From Silurus meridionalis (Eukaryota; Chordata; Actinopteri; Siluriformes; Siluridae): a stretch of DNA of 64,000 bases. Positions 47,901-64,000 of the stretch are shown here, in pieces. How positions within the stretch are numbered: the first letter of the stretch is position 1; every line of letters begins with the position of its first letter. A program made the translations under genes and the position numbers. The notes beneath the pieces were generated by a model that did no database searches, had not been told where the DNA came from, and saw only the letters and a list, made by a program, of their open reading frames with translations. Location of the stretch: contig NC_060885.1 of the NCBI RefSeq assembly GCF_014805685.1, forward strand, positions 13,582,632 to 13,646,631. The letters are read 5' to 3'.

Positions 47901-50301
47901 TTTACCCAACTGAAGATCAGCAAACCTCTTTCATGATATGATCGGGTGTTTCGAAAAGATCTCTCACACAGAAAAAAAAACCCCATATCCACCACAAAAA
48001 AAGAAAAAGAAAAAAAAATACTTTTTAAAATAGTAGACAAAATGCATCCAATTTAAACATCTATTTAAATACTCAGAACCAGATTTTAAATGTTGGCACT
48101 TTTAAGGATCAGTCATAAATCCTGCACGGCATGCAGCTTGTGTCTCTGAGAGCAAATCTAATGTATTCCAAGCTTATAAAGAATGAAAAACAATTAATAT
48201 GTATAAGGATCATAGATTTAACATTTACTCTTCCATGAGTCTTCACAGGATTGCAACTCTCAAATCCTACTAAGATGCCAAAAAAAAAAAAAAAAAATAG
48301 GATTGTTATTACAATTCTTTCTCCTGAACTGTTTACTTCATCTGCTGGAGTGACTAATCTTTAGACACAGAAGTTACACATGAACATGCTCCTGAGTACG
48401 TGCTTCAAAAGTGTGTAGAGAAAAAAAATGACTGCACATACAAGAAAAACTAGTATGTGTAGTTCTCTTCCTTACGGTCTTTGACGTGCGAGAGAGAGAG
48501 AATGTTTTAATAATCTAGAACCAGCATTACAACCGGATTACCGCTGTAACATTTTCCAAAACACCATAGATTTATTTTTTTTACTTGAGGTAATCGCCTG
48601 CTAAAAATTCATACAATTAAACCCACAGAACCCCCTGAACAACAGAGAAACATTTTCTTGAAAGAAGGTTCGGCTCTGCCTGGCATGCTAATCTAGAGGA
48701 ACGAGAGGGGCAACCCTCGGAGAGATCCCGTCCTTAAATAGGGCGCTCTTAGTATATTCACAGTGACATAATGAGCACACAAGAGACACAAGTCTATCCT
48801 GTCTGGCACAAAAGGGAGTGCGTTTAAAGAGAAAAACTCATCCTTATTCAAGAAGTAACCATTACAACAAGCAAAAAGGTGGGAGAGTACTTTCTGGATG
48901 GTGCAGTTTTGCTGTTCTTCTGAGGAGTGTCCACAAAAATTTACAGGCAATTAAACAGACTTTCACATGGGGAGAAAGAGTCATTGAACAAATCCAGTGA
49001 CTTCTGGACTTTTTTTGGCAAAGTCCTTGTAAGGTTTTCTTCACAAACGTTTCATAAAAGCCAGTATTTCCACACACTTTAAGGCCCTAATCTATCCAAA
49101 GAAACCCTCTAAGAACCATTTTCAGTTGAAGAGTTACAAATATATATATAGTATAATAGGATATAGAAATCAATAATCATTAAGCCACTTTCACATATGC
49201 AGAAGTAGATTCATTTAACCCCCCCATGTTTCCTCTGCGTGGTTCCATTAAGTAGGTGAGAACAGATATACTTGTACAGTACACTACAGGCATACCAAAA
49301 AAGAAACAGAACACGTGAGCAAGATGATTAAATTCAGCTTTCAAGTGAACTCTGGTACAGTTTGATTGCAGTGAGAAAACAATGCAACACTAAATCATAC
49401 CAACTGCAAGCAGCTAATTAAATATGCTGCACGATTTGGATTGCGGGTGATATTTCATGATGCAAATATCCAAACCAATCCATGCAAGCTAAAAAACTGA
49501 GCCACGAGGTTAACATTTCAAACGAGTCAATTATATTACTTAATACCGACTAGCAAATTAACCAAAAGCATACACTTCTCCCTAATTTAGACTACTGATG
49601 CATCTCAGCATCCTGAATCAAAATCAAACAGAGTTGTGAGCAGCCTAGATTCTCACGTTTATGTGCCAACTTATAAATATAGATCTGTGTATTGGTTTCT
49701 ATGTTCTACTAACACCAGTCTTATCTTTGCATTTTACAGAACATGGATGAGTCCGGAAATGTGCTTACTGTGGTTTTACAAATAAACGTGGTGGTTGGAG
49801 GGTGTCATCCCTGCTGCTTAAAAAAAACTGACAACAGCACATTTACTCTAATAGTGTTACAAACCATCAACTGCGTGTGTGTGCGCGCACGCGCTCGCAC
49901 ATTATTAAATCACCATCCAAGAAAACCAGTTTCTTAACTGGTTATTTTATTGTTCAACAACATCCCTAATGGTCCGTACTGGTATACAGTAGACACAGAG
50001 ATGTGGTCTACAAAATGCTCAAGGTGCTCTGTGACTCCTTAATGGTATCCAGTGAACTTAACATTCCATCAATAGAAGGCAACAAATTACCAGACATTAC
50101 AATCCTATTATGGTTTCTATTGGTCAGGATTTCAGGAAAATCAATAAAATCAACCCTAAAGCCTTGACACATCACACACACACACCCACCCACCTTGAAC
50201 ACGTCTCCATAGGTGCCACTGCCGACTCTCTGGATGAGCTCGAAGTCATGCTGGGGGTTTCTGCGCAGGATGTCTCCACTGGATCTCGGGTACGAGTGCA
50301 T
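18930..50301 (-). CDS. map4k5: MAP4K5 (GCK-like/KHS kinase), complete, 33 coding exons
   Basis: Exons in transcript order: 50194-50301, 43535-43592, 40049-40139, 39759-39823, 37762-37817, 37027-37074, 36823-36865, 36573-36645, 36253-36384, 35191-35253, 35002-35083, 34645-34761, 34269-34347, 31028-31086, 30760-30827, 30447-30485, 29648-29695, 29365-29404, 28955-29159, 28483-28568, 27550-27591, 26904-26988, 26703-26782, 26473-26533, 25112-25226, 23836-23894, 23531-23634, 23253-23430, 22889-22956, 22710-22802, 22560-22630, 20802-20857, 18930-19017. The product is a germinal-centre-kinase-family MAP4K acting upstream of JNK signalling in the cytoplasm. About 886 aa are predicted against about 846 in human. 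All junctions keep frame except exon 28 to 29, which is one base off. Kinase residues K49, HRD 138-140 and DFG 158-160 are intact. MAP4K5 rather than MAP4K3 is supported by the EIFMVKEC and DKLRFEPPL segments and by the neighbours CDKL1 and ATL1. Confidence 0.93.
19591..19632. repeat. (GT)n/(GC)n microsatellite
   Basis: A GT run passes into a short alternating GC block in MAP4K5 intron 32. Purine-pyrimidine alternation of this kind can adopt Z-DNA, but nothing here shows a role. Confidence 0.85.
19760..20450 (+). mobile_element. Tc1-like transposon relic, internally deleted
   Basis: From left to right it follows the order of a widespread fish Tc1-like element. The left end contains acacctgtatacctac and taatcagccaattgcatgg. 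A piece of the DNA-binding part includes gagaacaatggccagactg. After an internal deletion comes the catalytic C-terminus with ttccagcatgatgatgtgcc and gagattcacagcatgaatgt. Translation keeps QHDD at the second catalytic Asp, but the Glu position (normally NPIEHLW) reads SHLW, and stops intervene. It lies in MAP4K5 intron 32, opposite to the gene, and is dead. Confidence 0.82.
21180..21510 (+). mobile_element. Tc1/mariner-type relic related to the element at 9800-10706
   Basis: The DNA reads like the 3' part of the same fish family: ttctgcagcaagacaacaa, tttggaattaaattgaatgc, tgactgcaccacagacctcc, ccaaaatctagtggaatg, and a decayed right terminus gaggtgtccatatcatgc. Translation in any frame is broken. 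It lies in MAP4K5 intron 31. The left part is not recognisable. Confidence 0.65.
25735..25763. repeat. Poly(A) tract
   Basis: A run of about 27 A in MAP4K5 intron 24 could be the tail of an old retroposon inserted on the + strand, but the sequence before it was not recognised. Confidence 0.7.
26605..26636. repeat. (CA)n microsatellite
   Basis: About 16 CA units lie between MAP4K5 exons 24 and 23. Confidence 0.9.
27550..34347 (-). CDS. map4k5: MAP4K5 exons 13-21: proline-rich linker
   Basis: Residues about 313-534 link the kinase to the CNH domain. Exon 14 reads [17 protein letters not shown]. Exon 15 carries [11 protein letters not shown] and uses an unusual but usable acceptor (ttcttctccgaag). 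Exons 16 and 17 read [10 protein letters not shown] and HGHMTPLED; these resemble the linker of the paralogue MAP4K3 and are absent from the human MAP4K5 form I remember. Exon 18 holds the SH3-ligand-like VPPPLPPK. Exon 19 is long (205 bp), serine-rich and poorly conserved. Exons 20-21 end [18 protein letters not shown], well conserved. Confidence 0.85.
27935..28140 (+). mobile_element. Non-LTR retrotransposon (L2-like LINE) ORF2 relic
   Basis: The + strand can be read as [18 protein letters not shown] and then QWFPVTKL. This matches the typical end of LINE reverse-transcriptase ORFs (N-A-A-A-R-L-V-N-x-P-K-x-x-H-V-T-P, then L-H-W-L-P-V). Downstream similarity fades. The fragment is 5'-truncated and lies antisense in MAP4K5 intron 20. 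Confidence 0.7.
31087..34268. other. MAP4K5 intron 13, mostly unique sequence
   Basis: This 3.2-kb intron holds no recognised exon. It contains a short tandem duplication near 32470-32512 (gatagctgacttactgcct repeated about 2.3 times). A possible decayed retroposon piece lies at about 33205-33290 (cctggttggggttgcagcag, resembling a common fish repeat tail). Nothing else was identified. Confidence 0.5.
34645..50301 (-). CDS. map4k5: MAP4K5 exons 1-12: Ste20-type kinase domain
   Basis: Residues 1-312. Glycine loop [10 protein letters not shown] (26-35), VAIK-type lysine in AAVKMIK (K49), [11 protein letters not shown] helix C with its Glu, hinge [10 protein letters not shown], catalytic HRDIKGANILL, DFG then [18 protein letters not shown] activation segment, [30 protein letters not shown], and [19 protein letters not shown] carries Cys at a splice junction where human has Ser. 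All catalytic residues are present. Exon 1 is separated from exon 2 by a 6.6-kb intron. Confidence 0.93.
38677..38867. mobile_element. hAT-type non-autonomous element (MITE) with degraded 8-bp target duplication
   Basis: The left terminus is caggggtgcccaatatgtcg and the right terminus is gtgcgcgaacccct, an imperfect inverted pair of hAT type. Flanks gactatac (38669-38676) and gactaaat (38868-38875) agree at 6 of 8 positions, the target-duplication length expected for hAT. The 191-bp body carries atcgtgatctaccggtc, seen in fish hAT MITEs, and an A-rich run. It lies in MAP4K5 intron 4. Confidence 0.78.
38975..39650. mobile_element. Possible second hAT-like non-autonomous element
   Basis: The left side (cacggttctgtacgtacctc, acggtttggtaca) and right side (gtatacgtgtgctgaaccga, agtttggtatg) look like the degenerate ends of a fish hAT family with ggttcggtacg-type termini. 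Its precise ends and target duplication could not be set. A small hairpin (tacgtttcagcctt / aaggctgaaacgta) lies just left, at 38899-38978. Confidence 0.45.
39655..39740. repeat. (GAAA)n/(GA)n purine-rich repeat
   Basis: A run of gaaa- and ga-type units comes within about 20 bases of the MAP4K5 exon 4 donor (exon end 39759). The other strand is a pyrimidine tract. It could expand or affect splicing of exon 4, but only its position supports this. Confidence 0.9.
40540..40840 (+). mobile_element. SINE/LINE 3'-tail retroposon, copy 2
   Basis: This is the best preserved of the three copies. It has gatgggttccc, gtctggttcctctcaagg, tttccttgccacagtcag, ggataaatacacatcattca, ctgtaaagctgctctgagac and gaaaagcgctatagaaataa, ending cttgactt. 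It is antisense in MAP4K5 intron 2. Confidence 0.82.
43593..50193. other. MAP4K5 intron 1 (6.6 kb), low repeat content
   Basis: This is the largest MAP4K5 intron. I recognised no exon, RNA gene or mobile element. It contains several A-rich runs, a 14-unit (CA)n at about 47660-47687 and a small duplication (aaatacaaagaggctt twice, near 46203-46240). A GC-alternating patch lies near 49880. First introns often carry regulatory elements, but none can be shown from the sequence alone. Confidence 0.5.
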
Positions 50302-50433
50302 GACCGGAGCTGAAGGTGCCAGTAAGGGTTGGGGAAAGAGGAACAGAGACGATCGAGTTGGCCTGGGGGACTGCTGCTTTTCCTACTAATGCATCAAGGT
50401 CCTTTCCTTCAAGTGTGCCATCTGGCTCATTGT
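50302..50433 (-). other. map4k5: MAP4K5 5' leader with short upstream ORF
   Basis: A good acceptor (tttctacccccag) at 50434-50436 begins an exon that runs into the start codon, so the leader is spliced from a further upstream exon. An upstream ATG at 50430-50428 opens a 14-codon ORF ending in TAG at 50388-50386, well before the main start. The main ATG at 50301-50299 gives DILRRNPQ as in the human protein. Confidence 0.65.
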
Positions 50434-51379
50434 CTGGGGGTAGAAACAAGAACAGACATACCTCTGTAGATGGAGTGGATTATGCATTTTGATGCACTTT
50501 ATTGTACATCTAACACGTGACAGTCCGAGTGCTTTTCCTCACACTCAAATCTGTTATACATTCTTTTCTTTGTTTGTTTATTATTATTATTTTTAATCGT
50601 TTGTCCAGCCTCCTCAAAAATCACAATCAGCCTGTCAAAAACGTGTCCAAGCCAAAAATGGTTCATATTTCAGTATTTTAATCGTCAATCCGCAAAGTTA
50701 CACCAACTCTAAAACACGTTCCGGCTTCAAAACTTACAGATGCGTTTACTGTTCAGTTTGTACCTCAACAACCCTGATTTCTCTCAATACACTGTGGTTT
50801 ATTCAAGTTTATCAAATAATATATAACAAAACATCCAACATCTTTCAAAAAAATCATAAATCTGACGCATTCCGCTCGAGTCTGAATTCACACAAGTTCG
50901 TTAGCTCACTTTGCTACTGTTTGGTTAGCAGTTTGTTTATCGGCTTTTATTTTTATCTTAAAAAAACAAATAAACAAATACAAACGTGTGAGATTATAGG
51001 AACTAAACAAGACAATTATACGGCAACAGCTAGCGGGTGAGAGAAATATAATACTAGCGAGGCTAGTTTAGCATAGCGCTCCGGATACAGAGCGTTAGCT
51101 CGCCGTGTGAGGCTGATTATAAAACAAACCCGCAACGGCTACAACACATTTAACTCACTTTCTATTCAAAAAATTTAAACTTTATTAGATATCGTTTTAT
51201 CCACCAATAGGTTAGGTTGCACAAACTTTTTGCAGCAGTAAATCTCCTTCGAAAAACATACAATTTGCACGTGAACAATCCCCGTCCGTAAGAATGAGTC
51301 ACACAGCTCTTCACGTCCTGACGCTCATTTTTGCGTCGACAGAAACATCCCCGAGTAAAATCATTCACTTTTCCATCGA

Positions 51380-51650
51380 GTTGAGACTGACTTTCCTTCC
51401 CGAGCTGAGGCGCTGAGAATCGCGCAGATCTGCTACACTGCTAATCATCCAAGTAGCCACGCTAAACCCCCTCTGTCTCCCCCGCCTAACTATCTGCGAC
51501 GCCTTCGCTTTCTTTTTCCCCCACCCATATTGAGGCACAACCCGCCTCCTATGCCGTTATTGGATAGTACATTATTCTTCTGATTTATGATTGGACGTCA
51601 GGCGGACTGACCAAAATATACACCAATCACGGCAGCGTTATCAAATCGGC
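51380..51650 (-). promoter_or_regulatory. map4k5: Probable MAP4K5 promoter with CCAAT boxes
   Basis: This stretch is richer in G+C and CpG than its surroundings and lies just upstream of the MAP4K5 leader. Minus-strand CCAAT motifs (plus attgg) occur near 51559 and 51590. A plus-strand ccaat lies near 51622, and a CRE-like gacgtca touches the second box. No TATA box was seen. The first exon should lie between about 51150 and 51400, but its donor could not be fixed (a gtgagt at 51158-51153 is one option). Since ATL1 starts on the other strand 2 kb away, some bidirectional activity is possible. Confidence 0.5.
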
Positions 51651-52139
51651 GGATATGCCGGATTACGCGTGGTAACAACACCAGTGCTGCGTTTTGAAAT
51701 AAAAAACAAACAAAAAAAAAATTTTTATTTCTGTTGATTTGAAATTGTTTACGACATTCGAAAATTAGACCTGATACGCAAGCAACTGGGCTGAAAGCCA
51801 GCATTTTTATTCTGAATTTTAGTTCATGTTAAGCCGTGTAATGCAATGAATAATTGTGCATTGCGCGCGACCTAGTGGCTGATTTTGGTATTACTGCCTT
51901 ACAAGGAGCCTGGTGAGAGAGAAGGAATAATAATAATCTTCATTATCATCATCATCAATCATCATCATCAATCATAATCATTACAAAAATGTTAATTAGA
52001 TGTAGCAAGGGGAGAAGAAACACATCAGGTATTCCATTTTTCCATGTTTTTCTTTATCACTCTTCATTCAAGACCACTCTATGACTTTTAATCATTGTTA
52101 ATCATTAAGCAATTAGTAATCAATTGGAAAGGTACTATC

Positions 52140-52335
52140 TGTGTGCAGTTCTGTGCACCTTTTGTCCATGTGGGTTCCTTTTATTTCCTTTGGTTTCCTC
52201 CATCTTCCAACGGACACACTTGTTTAAATTACACATTTGTGTAAAATATGACATGTGAAATGTGACTTGTTTATGCTGGACTGGTGTCTGATCCCCAACT
52301 CACACTGAAGGGGTTCCTGTGAGAGACTCTGGAAG
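52140..52335 (+). repeat. Decayed retroposon-like repeat
   Basis: Phrases such as tgtgggttccttttatttcc, gctggactggtgtctgatcc and gaaggggttcctgtgag resemble a degenerate copy of a common fish repeat (tcctcccacc, ggactggcgtcc). No boundaries or coding sequence were seen. Confidence 0.4.
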
Positions 52336-52739
52336 AGATTGCATTGCCTTCCCTACCAGTTTAAAGTGTATAGTAAACATGAATAAACAACAAATAAATA
52401 GTTTAACAACATCCACCTTCAGCTAACATTGGTCCTGGTGTCAATTACCCTCACTCTTAAATATCTAAAGGATGATTAACACTAACTATACAAAAAAACA
52501 TTTTTCTGTTAAACTATAAAGCGAGCCAATCGTTTCAGAGTGTGTAAGGAAGTGCAATGAGTGTATAAAATGTACCCAGCAACACCACTGTTACTGATAA
52601 ACCGATAGCAGCACCACACACACTTGCATGTAGCCGCAATGTCAGAGTTACTGCTGTGGTGTGTTGTTCATCACCCTAATAACATCTGGGTATTAATAGT
52701 CTATTGTGCTCCCTTGGTATAGATATATTTGTAGTGCAT

Positions 52740-52918
52740 GCTCAGGACTGGTGGCTCAGTGGTTAAGACATTGGACACAGAAGGCCATGAGTTCCAATCC
52801 CAGCACCACCAAACTGCCACCTCTGTACCCTTGAGCAAGGCCCTTAACCCACCACAGCTCTGTATAATGGTGTCTAAAAAAGAGCGTCTGCCAGATGCCA
52901 GACATGTAAATAAAAAAC
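52740..52918 (+). mobile_element. tRNA-derived SINE with A and B boxes
   Basis: The head contains an A-box-like tggctcagtggttaagaca and a B-box-like gagttccaatcc with tRNA-like spacing. The body follows with cagcaccaccaaactgccac and gagcaaggcccttaaccc. The tail holds agagcgtctgccagatgcca then catgtaaataaa. This is the structure of a widespread fish tRNA-derived SINE and is nearly full length. It sits between MAP4K5 and ATL1. Confidence 0.85.
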
Positions 52919-53237
52919 AATGAAAAACTGTGCATTGTCTTGTTGCTGGGGTAATCCCTTCAAAGGATACATATTTTTAGTTTTGTAGATTTTACCTTAA
53001 AAAGGCACATGAAGTCTACATTAAATACCAGCTTAAAACCAAATAAGGTCTAATTTTTTTTACATTAATTTTGATTCATTAAAATTTCCAGGTGAATGAT
53101 GCATATTAAATATACAATATAAATGACAAGAAATACTGCATTTGTTCCTGAATGCATTTTAACCCTTATGCAGGCTCGCTCAACTAGTAACCGCACATCT
53201 ACAAATTGTATATATTTAATGATACGATTAATGATTA

Positions 53238-53362
53238 CATGTTCTAAACCCTGGTCCTAGAATACCCCTCAACTGTCTTGCCCATTGCAGCATCTTTTCC
53301 TACTGTAACACACCCACTTTAACACAGGAAGGGCTTCTTCAGAAACCAGGGTTGAGAAACTG
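53238..53362. mobile_element. Degenerate palindromic repeat (fish foldback/hAT-like MITE)
   Basis: The left end aaccctggtcctagaatacc and right end ccagggttgagaaactg are an imperfect inverted pair. The interior acacacccactttaacacag resembles a common fish palindromic repeat. It lies about 150 bp before the ATL1 leader. Class assignment is uncertain. Confidence 0.55.
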
Positions 53363-53576
53363 TGGAGTTCAGTAAAGTGTCTACTCACGCTGAGGTGGGA
53401 TGTGCTCTGCCCCCTGGCGGCTGCATGTTGGAAGTTCTTCTGTCAGATGAGGATGAGGCGCAGGGAGAGAGAGAGAGAGAGCATCGTTGCCTTTCCCGTT
53501 TCCCGTCTTCATGATTGTTGATGAAGAAGAGCGAGCAGTGAAACCCAGGAGACTGGACAGCGATAATCCATGCACC

Positions 53577-63255
<9,679 letters not shown>

Positions 63256-63409
63256 GTGAGAGAGCCTGCAACACAAACACACAGTCAGGGGAGAAGAATT
63301 GTAGAGCACTGCTCAACCCACTTATTGACAATGAATGAATGAAAATGGCCAGCGTTGTCTGACTGCCTATTTTATTAATTTTTTTAAAAAGATACTATTA
63401 CTTTTTAAA

Positions 63410-63960
63410 AGTATGAGGTGGTATCAAAAAGATTCAAGACTAATGATGCTAACTTGTGCTATTCTCACCATGCGTGTTACGTCTGCGATTTCATCACGGA
63501 CAGCAAGTTAGAACAAAGAGCAGCCGTAATACTGAGCAAATCTGCCACAGAATCATTTGATATGACACGTTTCACATGCAGCGATGCTTCAATTAGTTGT
63601 TCGAGGTGTTTTGAGTGGCACATGCACGGAAGAACAAGAGTGGAAGAACATCACTGGAAGACGAGAGATCCGGCAGACAAGCTCAGCCCTGGAAAGTGTC
63701 GAAAGCATTCGCCAACTTGTGCACGATGATCTTTGGAGAACAATCTACATGATCTCACTTTCGCACCCACCTTACTCACCAGATTTGGCTCCTGCGGATT
63801 CCCACTCTTCCCGAAGATGAAGATCAAGGTCAAAGGTCGCCATTTTGACACCAATGGGGAGATCCAGTGAAAAGGCTTCCAGGACAGATTCTAGAAGTGG
63901 CAGGAATAATGGGAGCACTGAATTGCTGTGCAAGGGGAACTTTTTTTTTAATGTGATAGT
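63410..63960 (+). mobile_element. Mariner-family transposon relic, internally deleted and frameshifted
   Basis: Translated pieces on the + strand match the familiar mariner transposase order. LEQRAA..KSATESFDM and CFEWH come from the N-terminal DNA-binding part. SIRQLVHDDLWRTI is in another frame. The sequence then jumps to HPPYSPDLAPAD, the block with the third catalytic acidic position, then KMKIKVKGRHFDTNGEIQ. The catalytic middle is deleted and frames shift, so it is inactive. It lies in ATL1 intron 11 and runs close to the right edge, so its ends are not defined. Confidence 0.82.
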
Positions 63961-64000
63961 GTGTAAATGTAAATAAATAAAGTACTGTACTTTCTTCTAA

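Noticed and set aside
18930..50301. Assignment of the large kinase gene as MAP4K3
   Set aside because: The CNH end is nearly identical in both paralogues and two linker exons look MAP4K3-like. However, the kinase N-lobe, the EIFMVKEC and DKLRFEPPL segments and the CDKL1/ATL1 neighbours fit MAP4K5.
52740..52918. Possible functional tRNA gene
   Set aside because: A and B boxes are present, but no cloverleaf with an acceptor stem closes, and the downstream body matches a SINE.

Overview
This is a vertebrate nuclear locus, almost certainly from a teleost fish. Genes are split into many short exons with GT-AG introns. Introns are full of (TA)n and (CA)n microsatellites and of Tc1/mariner, hAT, SINE and LINE relics typical of fish. 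Two repeats resemble ones I associate with ostariophysan genomes (catfish, characins, carps), but the sequence does not settle the order. No bacterial, plasmid or viral genes were seen.

Four protein-coding genes account for nearly all real coding sequence. Exons were joined by hand from splice sites, reading phase and remembered human orthologues. (1) DMAC2L (ATP5S, factor B), + strand, 4 coding exons, 630-2556, complete, 201 aa. (2) CDKL1, - strand, 9 coding exons, 15955 down to 4676, complete, 352 aa. (3) MAP4K5, - strand, 33 coding exons, 50301 down to 18930, about 886 aa, with a Ste20-type kinase domain, proline-rich linker and CNH domain. (4) ATL1 (atlastin-1), + strand, 11 coding exons from 53577 to 63255, covering residues 1-374; the rest lies beyond the right edge. 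From memory, order and orientation match human 14q21-q22.

The genes do not form a functional pathway. DMAC2L and CDKL1 converge with about 1-1.5 kb between their ends. CDKL1 and MAP4K5 are in tandem. MAP4K5 and ATL1 are head to head, with a GC-richer, CCAAT-containing promoter region near 51.4-51.65 kb.

Between and inside the genes lie many decayed mobile elements. CDKL1 intron 5 holds a long-inverted-repeat Tc1 relic and a 200-bp hairpin element, both set in (TA)n tracts. CDKL1 intron 3 holds a terminal-repeat element with a retroposon tail nested inside. CDKL1 intron 1 holds a long-arm inverted-repeat element. MAP4K5 introns hold Tc1, LINE and hAT relics. ATL1 introns hold a 5S rRNA-like pseudogene, retroposon tails and a mariner relic.

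I did not find an undescribed gene system. The observations most worth checking are a one-base phase conflict at one MAP4K5 splice junction, linker exons in MAP4K5 that look like its paralogue MAP4K3, the palindromic elements set in TA microsatellites, the 5S-derived pseudogene, and overlapping or short upstream ORFs in the CDKL1 and MAP4K5 leaders.
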